Origin: Anaerosphaera multitolerans
GTDB taxonomy: Bacteria > Bacillota > Clostridia > Tissierellales > Peptoniphilaceae
NCBI RefSeq assembly: GCF_004006535.1
Contig: NZ_RLIH01000007.1
Location: 1-64,000 of the forward strand
Length of the DNA stretch: 64,000 bases
Direction: 5' to 3'
Translations under genes and position numbers: made by a program
The notes under the pieces: model-generated
Told to the model about the DNA's origin: nothing
Databases searched by the model: none
Seen by the model: only the letters and a program-made list of their open reading frames with translations
Shown here: positions 8,551-15,954 of the stretch, piece by piece
How positions within the stretch are numbered: the stretch's first letter is position 1
Layout: every line of letters starts with the position of its first letter

Positions 8551-9527
8551 TTTAAATTCCTTTCTAAATTTTCTAATTTATTGATTAATGTATTGTCTGA
8601 ATTAGGGAACAGGTGAGAATATATATTTAAAGTTGTATCTACTTTTTCATGGCCAAGCCTATTAGATATGGCCACAACATTTATACCATTGTTTATTAAT
8701 AGTGAAGCATGGGAGTGCCTAAGGTCATGTATTCTTATTTCGTTAAGTTCCGCAGTGGCAGAGTATCGTTTTATGGCTTTCTCAAATACCCGCCTTTGAT
8801 ATGGGAATATCCTGTCTTTGCCCTCGGGTTTATAGACTTGTTTTTTAAAATCCTTTATCTTATCAATAACAGATTTAATCATAATAATATCCCTTTTACT
8901 TTTGGTAGTCTTAGGCTCTGTTATGACGTCTTCCTGCTCTATTCTTTGATATGATTTAGTTACTTTAATGGTATTAGTTGAATAGTTTATATCATTCCAA
9001 TTTAAGGCTAATAACTCACCTATACGCATACCCGACCAATAAAGCATATTAAAGCCTAAATGCAAATCGGGTCTATCTACTGTATCAATAAACTTATTAA
9101 ACTCTTCCAAAGTCCATATTTGTATCTCATTATCTGATGTGGTTTTTCCTATGGAACCAGCTTTTAAACATGGATTTTCTTTCAGGCCATGAAACCTTAC
9201 AGCATAATTAAATATAGCTGATAATAGAGTATTTAAAGACTTTAAATAGGTTTGACTATACTCTTTCTTAGTTCGTGGACTTTTAGCCTTTAATATTTGA
9301 TTTTGCCACTCTCTTATTACAAGAGGGGTTATATTACCTATAGTCATATCACCAAAATAAGGTAATAAATGAGCAGATAGGTAAGTTTCTTTAGTTTTAT
9401 AAGTGTTTAGTTTTATTCTTTCGTCAAGGTCGTTTAGGTATTTCTCACTTAGAGCCTTGAAACTCATTTCAGGATTTAGACTAATATTGTTTAGAAAATC
9501 TCTTTCCCAATCGTCAGCCCCCCTCAT
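8547..9527 (-). CDS. int: Tyrosine-recombinase integrase, core and catalytic part
   Basis: This 326-residue reading frame carries the SAM-like core-binding domain (about 20-120) and the catalytic domain. The catalytic residues are visible: Arg in SGMRIGELLALNW, HDLRHSHASLL (HxxR), LGHEKVDTTLNIYSH with its His, and the nucleophilic Tyr. It is adjacent to attL, reads towards it, and presumably integrates the element into tRNA-Thr. The N-terminal arm-binding domain is missing from this frame. It lies just upstream in a different frame (9559-9636), so the full gene would be 8547-9636. Here I give the uninterrupted frame from the ATG at 9527, which has AGAGGG about 11 bases upstream and might be used as an internal start. 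Confidence 0.88.
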   Translation of the reverse strand: MRGADDWERDFLNNISLNPEMSFKALSEKYLNDLDERIKLNTYKTKETYLSAHLLPYFGDMTIGNITPLVIREWQNQILKAKSPRTKKEYSQTYLKSLNTLLSAIFNYAVRFHGLKENPCLKAGSIGKTTSDNEIQIWTLEEFNKFIDTVDRPDLHLGFNMLYWSGMRIGELLALNWNDINYSTNTIKVTKSYQRIEQEDVITEPKTTKSKRDIIMIKSVIDKIKDFKKQVYKPEGKDRIFPYQRRVFEKAIKRYSATAELNEIRIHDLRHSHASLLINNGINVVAISNRLGHEKVDTTLNIYSHLFPNSDNTLINKLENLERNLK

Positions 9528-9558
9528 TGAGTTAAAGCCCTCTTTTTTCTTCTTTTTT

Positions 9559-9636
9559 CTATTGCCCTGGTAAATCGGTATAATAAAAAGAACAATACCA
9601 CTTTTTAGGATTGCTCTTCATTCTCTTTGATGGCAT
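9559..9636 (-). pseudogene. int: Integrase N-terminal piece in another frame
   Basis: Reading the minus strand from ATG 9636 (ribosome site AGAAAGGAA) gives MPSKRMKSNPKKWYCSFYYT and then DLPGQ and TAG. This is a typical start of phage integrase arm-binding domains (basic, then WYCSFYYTD). A +1 shift at CAA TAG A would continue RKKKKKEGFNSMRGADDWER into the integrase frame without a gap. One surplus T explains it. It may be a mutation, a sequencing error, or +1 recoding at a stop codon. Confidence 0.75.
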
Positions 9637-9879
9637 ATTTTTCGTTCCTTTCTCCAATATTTAATTATAAACAAACTTATAGTGGTGGGGTTTTACTATA
9701 GGTATGCTATGACATTGCCATTATTTTTTATAGCTAAGTTATGGCTAAGCTATAGCCATGCTATTAATGTATACATTTATTATGTTATTGCATACATAAA
9801 CTTGGTTAATGTTTCCATAATTCAGGTTAATGTAGAATTAACTGGGGTTTCTGCTGTATAAACTATGGTTATTTATGAA
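9637..9879. promoter_or_regulatory. Integrase upstream region with dyad
   Basis: Non-coding. It contains the dyad ATGGCTA (9741-9747) / TAGCCAT (9753-9759) and related TAGCTAAG/GGCTAAGC words nearby, plausible operator or excision-factor sites for the leftward integrase operon. No protein match is seen. Confidence 0.4.
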
Positions 9880-10602
9880 TTAAAAAGGCATTTCATAATC
9901 ATCAGCTTCAAAAGAATTATTTTTAGTATCTTGGGTTTGATTAGATTGATTATTTAAATTGTCTAAATCGTCAATTAAATTCTTTATTTTTTTTGTTGGG
10001 TTATAATCAGTTTCGCCTTTCACAATTTCCAGCAAGTCTTTTAATAAATATCCAGCTGTGCTCTCATCGATATGTATTATATCTTCCTCAGATTCGCCTG
10101 TAATAATATATAAATTAATACTATTATTAGGATGGTCACTATAATTAATTAGTAAATATTCATTGCCACCGATATTGGCGATATAAAGGTCAAATACCTT
10201 GGTATCGAAAGACTCGATAGAATAATTTGTACCATAAGGACCATTAGAAGTTGATTCAAAAGGAAATGATGTATTGGATAAATCGTAAACTAAATCAAAT
10301 TCGTAAGAGTTATTTATTTCAGCCCACGATATAAGTCCGGCAGAAGTTTTATCAATTAATTTATCTAATAGTACCATTTCTGGACTCATTTTATCGGTGT
10401 CTAATCCCATAAGATAACTTATCGACACATTGAAATATTTTGCTATTTTTTCTAATGTTTCTTTGTCAGGATAGTTATCTTTGCCTATTTCATTTTCGTA
10501 GTAACTGATGACTCTGTTACTTTTCCCTATGATTTCTCCTAATTCTTTTTGCGTAATTCTTTTTTCAGACCTTAATTTTTTTAATATCTCTCCAAAATTC
10601 AT
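9880..10602 (-). CDS. Phage-type repressor with XRE helix-turn-helix
   Basis: A 240-residue protein whose first 65 residues form a classic XRE domain (ILKKLRSEKRITQKELGEII, then SNRVISYYENEIG). The remaining part is an unassigned acidic regulatory domain rather than a recognisable S24 peptidase; I see no Ser/Lys catalytic pair. It is divergent from a Cro-like gene across a region rich in TTTAC/GTAAA operators, as in lysogeny switches. It has GGAGG before its ATG. It probably maintains repression of the rightward operon. Confidence 0.85.
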   Translation of the reverse strand: MNFGEILKKLRSEKRITQKELGEIIGKSNRVISYYENEIGKDNYPDKETLEKIAKYFNVSISYLMGLDTDKMSPEMVLLDKLIDKTSAGLISWAEINNSYEFDLVYDLSNTSFPFESTSNGPYGTNYSIESFDTKVFDLYIANIGGNEYLLINYSDHPNNSINLYIITGESEEDIIHIDESTAGYLLKDLLEIVKGETDYNPTKKIKNLIDDLDNLNNQSNQTQDTKNNSFEADDYEMPF

Positions 10603-10660
10603 AATTTACCTCCGCATCTAATGAAATTATATATTACATAAAAAAAAATAGCAATATAGA

Positions 10661-10783
10661 GTAACAAATATACTTACGAAATATTTACAACAATATTTAC
10701 AAAAGGTATTGACAATAAATATATAGATATTGTATTATGATAATAACGAATTTACAAACGAGTAAATCGTAAATACGTTTACG
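10661..10783. promoter_or_regulatory. Lysogeny switch operators and rightward promoter
   Basis: Repeated TTTAC/GTAAA half sites occur at 10661-10677, 10684-10688, 10696-10700 and 10751-10766. CGTAAATACGTTTACG at 10768-10783 is a perfect dyad. Between them is a promoter: TTGACA at 10709-10714, 18-base spacer, TATTAT at 10733-10738. The arrangement suggests the divergent repressor controls this promoter. Confidence 0.65.
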
Positions 10784-10798
10784 AATAGAGGTGATTGT

Positions 10799-11008
10799 GT
10801 GAGAAATATTAATTTGAAAATAGCAAGAGTAAAAGCTAATAAAAAACAAAGGGAAGTGGCCAAAGATTTAGATATTAGTGAAATGTATTTACGTCAATTG
10901 GAAAATGGACAAGCTAAGAATCCATCACTAAATATTATGAGAAAATTAGCGAGTTATTATAACTGTAGCTTAGATGATTTATTTTCATCAGATATGCAAA
11001 TGTATTAA
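10799..11008 (+). CDS. Cro-like XRE regulator
   Basis: A 69-residue single helix-turn-helix protein. LKIARVKANKKQREVAKDLD and SEMYLRQLENGQAKNP form the XRE fold, ending with LASYYNCSLDDLF. It starts with GTG, with GAGGTGA 5 bases upstream. It is the first gene of the rightward operon, opposite the repressor, which is the place of Cro in lambdoid-like switches. It probably binds the same TTTAC/GTAAA operators. Confidence 0.85.
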   Translation: MRNINLKIARVKANKKQREVAKDLDISEMYLRQLENGQAKNPSLNIMRKLASYYNCSLDDLFSSDMQMY

Positions 11009-11071
11009 GAAGTAATTTAAAGTAGAAAGGTGGGTAGTATGCTATGGAGTTATTGACATAGAATTGATTTT

Positions 11072-11236
11072 ATGATGGATAGTAAAAGATTAACAAGACA
11101 ACAAGCAATTAGAAAAAAATGTTTAGATTGTTCGGGACAAAGTTTTAAAGAAGTTAAAGAATGTCCAATAAAAAAGTGTCCGTTATATCGTTATAGGTTA
11201 GGCTATGAAGAGAAAGGAGAAGTAAAGAATGGCTAA
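11072..11236 (+). CDS. Small four-cysteine phage protein
   Basis: A 54-residue protein MMDSKRLTRQQAIRKKCLDC followed by ...ECPIKKCPLYRYR. The CLDC and CPIKKC pairs suggest a zinc knuckle. Short proteins of the form KxCLDCSG..EVKxCPxxxCPLYxYR are common in early regions of Firmicute phages, function unknown. The stop overlaps the next ATG region by eight bases. The ribosome binding site is weak. The second in-frame ATG at 11075 is equally possible. Confidence 0.65.
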   Translation: MMDSKRLTRQQAIRKKCLDCSGQSFKEVKECPIKKCPLYRYRLGYEEKGEVKNG

Positions 11237-11426
11237 GCTAATAAAAGTTGAAGATGTAGCTGAAATTTTAAATATCAGTTTATCTATGAGTTATAAGGTT
11301 ATGGCAGAAGTTAATAGAGAATTGAAACAAAAGGGTTTTATGACAATAAGAGGAAGAGTGCCTGAAGAGTATATCCGAAAAAGATATAATTTATTAGATG
11401 AAGAGGTTGTAAGTAAAAATGATTAG
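11229..11426 (+). CDS. Excisionase-like helix-turn-helix protein
   Basis: A 65-residue MerR/excisionase-type (HTH_17-like) protein: KLIKVEDVAEILNISLSMSY is the winged-helix recognition part. GAAAGGAG lies 9 bases upstream. In the early operon of an integrative element a protein of this size is a good candidate for the recombination directionality factor. Some relatives are only regulators, so excisionase activity is inferred. Confidence 0.65.
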   Translation: MAKLIKVEDVAEILNISLSMSYKVMAEVNRELKQKGFMTIRGRVPEEYIRKRYNLLDEEVVSKND

Positions 11427-11448
11427 ATTGAATAATGGTATAAAAAAG

Positions 11449-11522
11449 CACAGAGGTAAGGCCTTAAACGAGTTCCCCAACCCGACCTTACTTCTGTGGA
11501 AAGAAACGTATTGCAAAATACG
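11449..11522 (+). ncRNA. Structured leader before antirepressor gene
   Basis: CACAGAGGTAAGG (11449-11461) pairs with CCTTACTTCTGTG (11486-11498) with one G-U wobble. A second hairpin CGTATT-GCAA-AATACG (11507-11522) has a GNRA tetraloop. They fill the gap between the excisionase-like and antirepressor genes. There is no T run, so it is not a simple terminator. An RNA regulatory element is inferred. Confidence 0.45.
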
Positions 11523-11569
11523 CTACTTTCATTATACCAAAAAATGGGGATATGTGAAAGGAGCTAAAT

Positions 11570-12310
11570 ATGAACGAATTATTAAAAATAGAATTAAATG
11601 AAAATCAAGAGCCTTGTATTAGCGGTAGGTTATTACATCAGTTTTTAGAAGTTGAAACACCATATACACAATGGTTTGAAAGAATGATTGATTACGGTTT
11701 TATTGAAAAGGTTGATTTTATGAGTTTTTCACAAAAAAGTGATAAACCTCAAGGAGGCAGACCATCAATAGATCATATAATTAAATTGGATATGGCCAAA
11801 GAGTTATCTATGATACAAAGAACAGAAAAGGGAAAGCAAGCAAGACAGTACTTTATTGAGGTGGAAAAGGAGTTTAACTCACCTGATAAAATTATGGCCA
11901 GAGCTTTACAGATAGCTAATAACACTATTAATAATTTAACATTAAGTAATACCGTTAACAAACAGAGAATAAAGGAATTAGAGCCTAAGGCTACTTACTA
12001 TGATGAGATATTAAACAGTCCAAGCCTAATAAGTATTACACAAATAGCTAAAGATTATGGTATGAGTGGTAAAGCTTTAAATAAAAAGTTACATGAGTTA
12101 GGTATACAGTATAAACAGAGTGGAACATGGCTCTTATATCAAAAGTATTCAGGTTTAGGCTATACGAACAGTAGAACAGTGGAGATTGAAAGGTCAGATG
12201 GAAGATTAGATACAAGATTACACACCTATTGGACACAAAAAGGCAGATTGTTTCTATATGAGTTATTAAAGAATAATGGCATATATCCATTAATAGAGAG
12301 GGTAGCATAA
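11570..12310 (+). CDS. Phage antirepressor (AntA/AntB + KilAC)
   Basis: A 246-residue two-domain protein. The N-terminal AntA/AntB domain (about 1-110) has GRLLHQFLEVETPYTQWFER and DHIIKLDMAKELSMIQRTEK. A coiled linker leads to the C-terminal KilAC DNA-binding domain (SITQIAKDYGMSGKALNKKL, then HTYWTQKGRLFLYELL). Antirepressors inactivate the lysogenic repressor and promote induction. AAAGGAG precedes the ATG. The TAA overlaps the following ATG (TAATG). Confidence 0.92.
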   Translation: MNELLKIELNENQEPCISGRLLHQFLEVETPYTQWFERMIDYGFIEKVDFMSFSQKSDKPQGGRPSIDHIIKLDMAKELSMIQRTEKGKQARQYFIEVEKEFNSPDKIMARALQIANNTINNLTLSNTVNKQRIKELEPKATYYDEILNSPSLISITQIAKDYGMSGKALNKKLHELGIQYKQSGTWLLYQKYSGLGYTNSRTVEIERSDGRLDTRLHTYWTQKGRLFLYELLKNNGIYPLIERVA

Positions 12311-12588
12311 TGATTAAGGTAGAGGGTTTTTATAAAACAAGAACATTAAATATATTTCTTAGTCTCCTTGAAGAAGAGCAGGTAATAAAAGTTGATATAA
12401 AAGGTCCAGGACTAACAAGAACATTGGAAGAGGAATTTGTCTATTTTGTAGTATTTAAAGTTAAAGATGATAAGGAGTTAGAAAATATTTGGATAGAGTG
12501 TAACAAGAGGAAATATGAAGAAGGGAAAAAAGAGATAGATAACTTAATAAAGAGAAAAGAAAGATATCTACAAGTTAATGGAGGTTAA
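12310..12588 (+). CDS. Unknown early-region protein
   Basis: A 92-residue hypothetical protein, with a beta-rich front half (VEGFYKTRTLNIFLSLLEEE) and a charged helical tail. Its ATG overlaps the antirepressor stop and its end carries the ribosome site of the next gene (GGAGG). The coupled position in the replication operon suggests an accessory role. No family is recognised. Confidence 0.6.
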   Translation: MIKVEGFYKTRTLNIFLSLLEEEQVIKVDIKGPGLTRTLEEEFVYFVVFKVKDDKELENIWIECNKRKYEEGKKEIDNLIKRKERYLQVNGG

Positions 12589-12589
12589 G

Positions 12590-13408
12590 GTGGCTAAAAG
12601 GTATTATTGGCTAAAGCTTAAAGAGGACTTTTTCAAACAAAATGAAATTAAAAGGCTTAGGAAAATAGCAGGTGGTGATACTTATACTATAGTATACCTT
12701 AAACTTTTATTATTGAGTTTAAAAGATGAGGGGAAAATATACTTTGATTGTGTAGGAGATAGCTTTATAGATGAGTTAGCATTGGAACTTGACGAAAAAG
12801 AAGATGATATACAAGTAACGGTTAATTATTTACTTCAAAAAAATCTTATGTCTATAGTTGAAGATGATGAGTATTATTTAAATGAAATACCTACAATGAT
12901 AGGATCAGAAAGTGAGTCGGCAGAACGTGTAAGACGTCACAGGGAGAAACAACAAGCGTTACAATGTAACAGTGATGAGTTACATTGTAACAATGATGTA
13001 ACACAGAGTAAGAGTAAAGAGTCAGAGTTAAATATAGAGTTAAATAAAGATATAAATAACAGAGTAATAGAGTTAAAGGAAAAAGAAAATTTATTTACTC
13101 CTGTTTACTCTGATAGTAGTTATAAAGAATACGAAGAAGAAACTATTAATCATTTAACTAATGTTTGGAATGAATATATACCTTTTATCTTTAAGGGAGC
13201 ATCATACCTCAATAAGGATGATAAAAACAAAATTATTAAGCTTGTAGAAAAGTATACATTGCATGTTATAGAAGAGGCCATTAAAAAAGTATCAAGTATA
13301 GATTATTATATGGGGAAAGAACCTAACAGAAATGGTAATACATTTAAAATTAGTTTTATATGGTTTATAGAGAACTTTTACGAGATATATTTAAGAATTA
13401 ATTTATAG
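12590..13408 (+). CDS. Phage replisome organizer
   Basis: A 272-residue protein whose N-terminal domain (AKRYYWLKLKEDFFKQNEIK, then IVYLKLLLLSLKDEGKI) is the winged-helix of phage replisome-organizer proteins. A basic segment SAERVRRHREKQ follows, then a polar linker and a C-terminal helical domain. Such proteins bind the phage origin and load the host helicase. I prefer the GTG at 12590, with GGAGG 6 bases upstream, over the ATG at 12578. Three ACATTGTAAC-like words within the gene (about 12960-13002) could be iterons of an origin. Confidence 0.82.
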   Translation: MAKRYYWLKLKEDFFKQNEIKRLRKIAGGDTYTIVYLKLLLLSLKDEGKIYFDCVGDSFIDELALELDEKEDDIQVTVNYLLQKNLMSIVEDDEYYLNEIPTMIGSESESAERVRRHREKQQALQCNSDELHCNNDVTQSKSKESELNIELNKDINNRVIELKEKENLFTPVYSDSSYKEYEEETINHLTNVWNEYIPFIFKGASYLNKDDKNKIIKLVEKYTLHVIEEAIKKVSSIDYYMGKEPNRNGNTFKISFIWFIENFYEIYLRINL

Positions 13409-13418
13409 GGAGTATGTT

Positions 13419-13622
13419 ATGGTCAAGATAGAAAAGGCAGGTAACATTTATAAAATTGTAGGTGAATATGGTAATTCTATTAAGTGTAATTCACTTGAAG
13501 AGGTAAGTAAAAAAGTAAATCAAATGGTTAAGCTTATAGATGCAGTTCTTTTAAATGAACCTAATAACGAAATATTAAAAAGTGTAAAAAAAGAATATGA
13601 AAGATTGATTAATGAGGAGTAA
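13419..13622 (+). CDS. Unknown small phage protein
   Basis: A 67-residue hypothetical protein, MVKIEKAGNIYKIVGEYGNS, then a lysine/glutamate-rich helix. Ten bases follow the replication gene and GGGAG precedes the ATG. Not recognised; kept because of tight operon spacing and a proper ribosome site. Confidence 0.55.
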   Translation: MVKIEKAGNIYKIVGEYGNSIKCNSLEEVSKKVNQMVKLIDAVLLNEPNNEILKSVKKEYERLINEE

Positions 13623-13625
13623 GCT

Positions 13626-13832
13626 ATGGAAAATGTATCCTTAGTAAATGATTTGGAAAGGCTAAATATAAAGGGGATAAATTTAAAAATTGCAAGTTGT
13701 GATGATGTTGTTAATATAATTAAAGGGAAAAAGGTATTGTTTACAAAAGTAGAAATATACTTATTGAGTTTATGGATATTATTAAAAGATGAAGAATATG
13801 CAGATAAATTAATAGCAGAAAAATATATATAA
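13626..13832 (+). CDS. Unknown small phage protein
   Basis: A 68-residue hypothetical protein starting MENVSLVNDLERLNIKGINL, largely helical with a hydrophobic C-terminal half. Three bases separate it from the previous gene, and GAGGAG overlaps that gene's end. It is last in the early operon, followed by a terminator. Confidence 0.55.
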   Translation: MENVSLVNDLERLNIKGINLKIASCDDVVNIIKGKKVLFTKVEIYLLSLWILLKDEEYADKLIAEKYI

Positions 13833-13834
13833 AT

Positions 13835-13872
13835 AAAAAGAACAGGGAATATAAAAAAACTGTTCTTTTTTT
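13835..13872 (+). terminator. Terminator of the early operon
   Basis: AAAAAGAACAG at 13835-13845 pairs with CTGTTCTTTTT at 13860-13870, followed by Ts. Confidence 0.8.
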
Positions 13873-13887
13873 AAAGTTAGAAAGGAG

Positions 13888-14019
13888 ATAATTATTAGTA
13901 TAGTTTAGTTTTATATGGGGTTTATTATAACTAAGGACTAATAATTATTTAAAAGGAACAATACTATATATAGTGCCAATTATTACAATGTTGTCAATAC
14001 ACGCTATATATAGTATGAT
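13888..14019. promoter_or_regulatory. Nested inverted repeats and promoter before capsid region
   Basis: ATAATTATTAGT (13888-13899) mirrors ACTAATAATTAT (13937-13948). ATACTATATATAG (13961-13973) mirrors CTATATATAGTAT (14004-14016). A promoter TTGTCA (13991-13996), 17-base spacer, TATGAT (14014-14019) overlaps the last arm. The site stands where terminase and portal genes would normally lie. Confidence 0.5.
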
Positions 14020-14067
14020 TGTAACATACATATGAAATTATGGAAATACTTTTTAAGGAGATAGGAA

Positions 14068-14516
14068 ATGGAAGATTTAAAAAATACTCATGTTGATGAG
14101 GGGAACAAAAGCACTCAAATTGAGAACGTAGAAACTCAAACAGAGGACAATAACAATCAAGTAAAGACCTTTACATAGGAAGAGGTTAATAAGATTGTAC
14201 AGGAGAGACTGGCCAGAGAAAAAGGGAAAAATCCTAATGATGAAATAGAGGAAAGAGAAAAAAATCTAATCAGTAGGGAGCTAAAAGTAGAAGCTTATGA
14301 GTCTATTGATGAAATGGGACTTCCTAAAGATGTACTTGAGTTGTTAGATTATTCAAATAAAGATAATTTTGATAAGAGCTTAGAATTAGTAAAGAAAACA
14401 TATGAAATGGCTAACGCAGAAAAAAAGATACAGGAACAGCTATAACAGGCGGAGGAAATCCATACCATGGAGAAGATATTTCAATAAGTAATGCTTTTAG
14501 ACACCCAAACCTATAA
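14068..14516 (+). pseudogene. Broken phage scaffold protein (DUF4355-like)
   Basis: The frame begins MEDLKNTHVDEGNKSTQIEN and after 36 residues meets TAG at 14176, exactly where KTFT-Q-EEVNKIVQERLAREK would be expected (CAG to TAG). The frame then continues to an A run at 14420-14426 (GAA AAA AAG). A -1 step there replaces a premature TAA with DTGTAITGGGNPYHGEDIS and so on to RHPNL and the stop at 14514. Acidic start, basic coiled centre and position directly before the capsid gene fit a scaffolding protein. AAGGAG precedes the ATG. Two lesions make it most likely non-functional. Confidence 0.75.
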
Positions 14517-14534
14517 AAAAGGAGTGTTTAATTA

Positions 14535-15360
14535 ATGGCAGTAAATTTAGCAACAAAATATTTGCCTTATGTAGATGAACAATTTACAGCTGAAAGCAAA
14601 TTATCGCTTATAACTAATCAAGATTTTGATTGGACAGGAGCAAAGACAGTAAAGGTATTTAAAGTAAATACAAGTCCAATGAACGATTATGACAGAAGTG
14701 GTACAGTAAAACCTATGACAAGATATGGTGATGTATCAAACTTAGGAAATAGTACAGAGGAATTTACTATAACTAAAGATAGATCCTTTACTTATTCAAT
14801 AGATAAGATGGATAGAGATGAAACCTTAAATACATTGGCGGGAGCTTCATCACTTGCAAGACAAAACAGAGAGGTAGTAATACCTGAAATAGACACCTAT
14901 GTTATTAATAAAATTATTGATGGAGCGGGTACAAAGGCAGCAGCTATGGATTTAACAGATAAGAATATTTATGGTGAGGTATTAAAAGCTAATGAGGTAT
15001 TAGATGAGGCCATGGTGCCTGAATATGACCGCTATTTATTGGTTACACCTAAAATATATACACTTATCAAGAAAAATCAAGATTTCTTAATGGCTACAAA
15101 CATAGCACAAGAAATAAAAATAAAAGGTGTAGTCGCGGAAATAGATGGAATTAATGTTATTAAAATACCATCAAATAGAGTACCCAAAAATTTTGGTTTC
15201 TTACTTTGTCATAAAGTAGCTACAGTAGCACCTAAAAAGCTTGAAGAGTTTAAAATTCATCAAGACCCACCAGGAATAAGTAGAGGGTCGATTGGTATAT
15301 GATTCCTTTGTATTGGATAAAAAGAAAATGGCTATTTACTATCAAGAGGTTGGGGCTTAA
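14535..15360 (+). pseudogene. Phage major capsid protein, frameshifted near the C terminus
   Basis: A 255-residue frame (14535-15302) starting MAVNLATKYLPYVDEQFTAE and continuing with N4-gp56/P22-coat-like capsid sequence (SFTYSIDKMDRDETLNTLAG, YDRYLLVTPKIYTLIKK). It ends abnormally in SRGSIGI. In the next frame, GRLVYDSFVLDKKKMAIYYQ and EVGA end at 15360; this is a normal capsid C terminus. A small indel near 15280-15290 therefore breaks the gene. It has GGAG upstream and lies 18 bases after the broken scaffold gene. No portal, terminase or tail gene is nearby. Confidence 0.82.
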
Positions 15361-15416
15361 AGCTTCAATCTCTTTTTTAAGTACATAAGTAGAAAAATAA
15401 AGAGAGGTAAATTATA

Positions 15417-15740
15417 TTGCATTTTAATAATGAAACAGTAGAATTTTTGTTGAGAAATTATTTAGAATTGAAAGCTGTGAATTCAAATAGATTTCTTTTA
15501 ATTGAAAACGCACAAAATAGTATAAAATCAAATGAAATTAAAGAAAAGTATAATACTGTTGCTTTGAAATTAAATATGCTTGAAAATGCAATTAATTGCT
15601 TGTCAGAAATAGAAATAAAGGTAATAGAAAAGAGATGTCTTAATAATTTGACATGGAAACAAGTAACAAGTTTTGTTGGATATAGTGAGAGGCAATGTAA
15701 AAATATTAAGAAAAAAGCATTGAAAAACTTGTCAGAATAA
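15417..15740 (+). CDS. ArpU/RinA-like phage late regulator
   Basis: A 107-residue protein starting at TTG (GAGAGG about 9 bases upstream). A helical N-terminal half is followed by a sigma-region-4-like helix-turn-helix: SEIEIKVIEKRCLNNLTWKQ, then VGYSERQCKNIKKKALKNL. This is the layout of ArpU-type activators of phage late genes. Its targets may include the three repeats at 15822-15930. The TTG start is inferred. Confidence 0.65.
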   Translation: MHFNNETVEFLLRNYLELKAVNSNRFLLIENAQNSIKSNEIKEKYNTVALKLNMLENAINCLSEIEIKVIEKRCLNNLTWKQVTSFVGYSERQCKNIKKKALKNLSE

Positions 15741-15821
15741 TGAACTCATCAATAGCATAAGCACAGAAACATATTAAAATTAACATAAAAACATAGAAAT
15801 GTTGGAAATTGTTGGAATATA

Positions 15822-15930
15822 AAACGAAACAAACCCCATGCAAAGAAAAAAGTTTGTGAAGGTTAAACGAAACAAACCCCATGATGAATTAATAATATCC
15901 CAAAGATTAATAAAACGAAACAACTCCATG
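15822..15930 (+). repeat. Three-copy direct repeat before the sigma gene
   Basis: AAACGAAACAAACCCCATG occurs at 15822-15840 and 15865-15883, and a variant AAACGAAACAACTCCATG at 15913-15930. Start-to-start spacing is 43 and 48 bases. The last copy ends 24 bases before the sigma-factor ATG. The spacers are unrelated to each other, so it is not a CRISPR or a simple tandem repeat. Regulatory iterons are likely. Confidence 0.7.
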
Positions 15931-15954
15931 ACAGTATAAAAAGGAACTAACTTA

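Noticed and set aside
11419-11601. 60-residue open frame overlapping the excisionase-like stop
   Set aside because: Its ribosome site is poor, the sequence covers a strong two-hairpin structure and it runs into the antirepressor gene; more likely non-coding RNA or leader.
15822-15930. CRISPR-like array
   Set aside because: Only three copies, 18-19 bp repeats without dyad symmetry, spacers of 24 and 29 bases, no cas genes.
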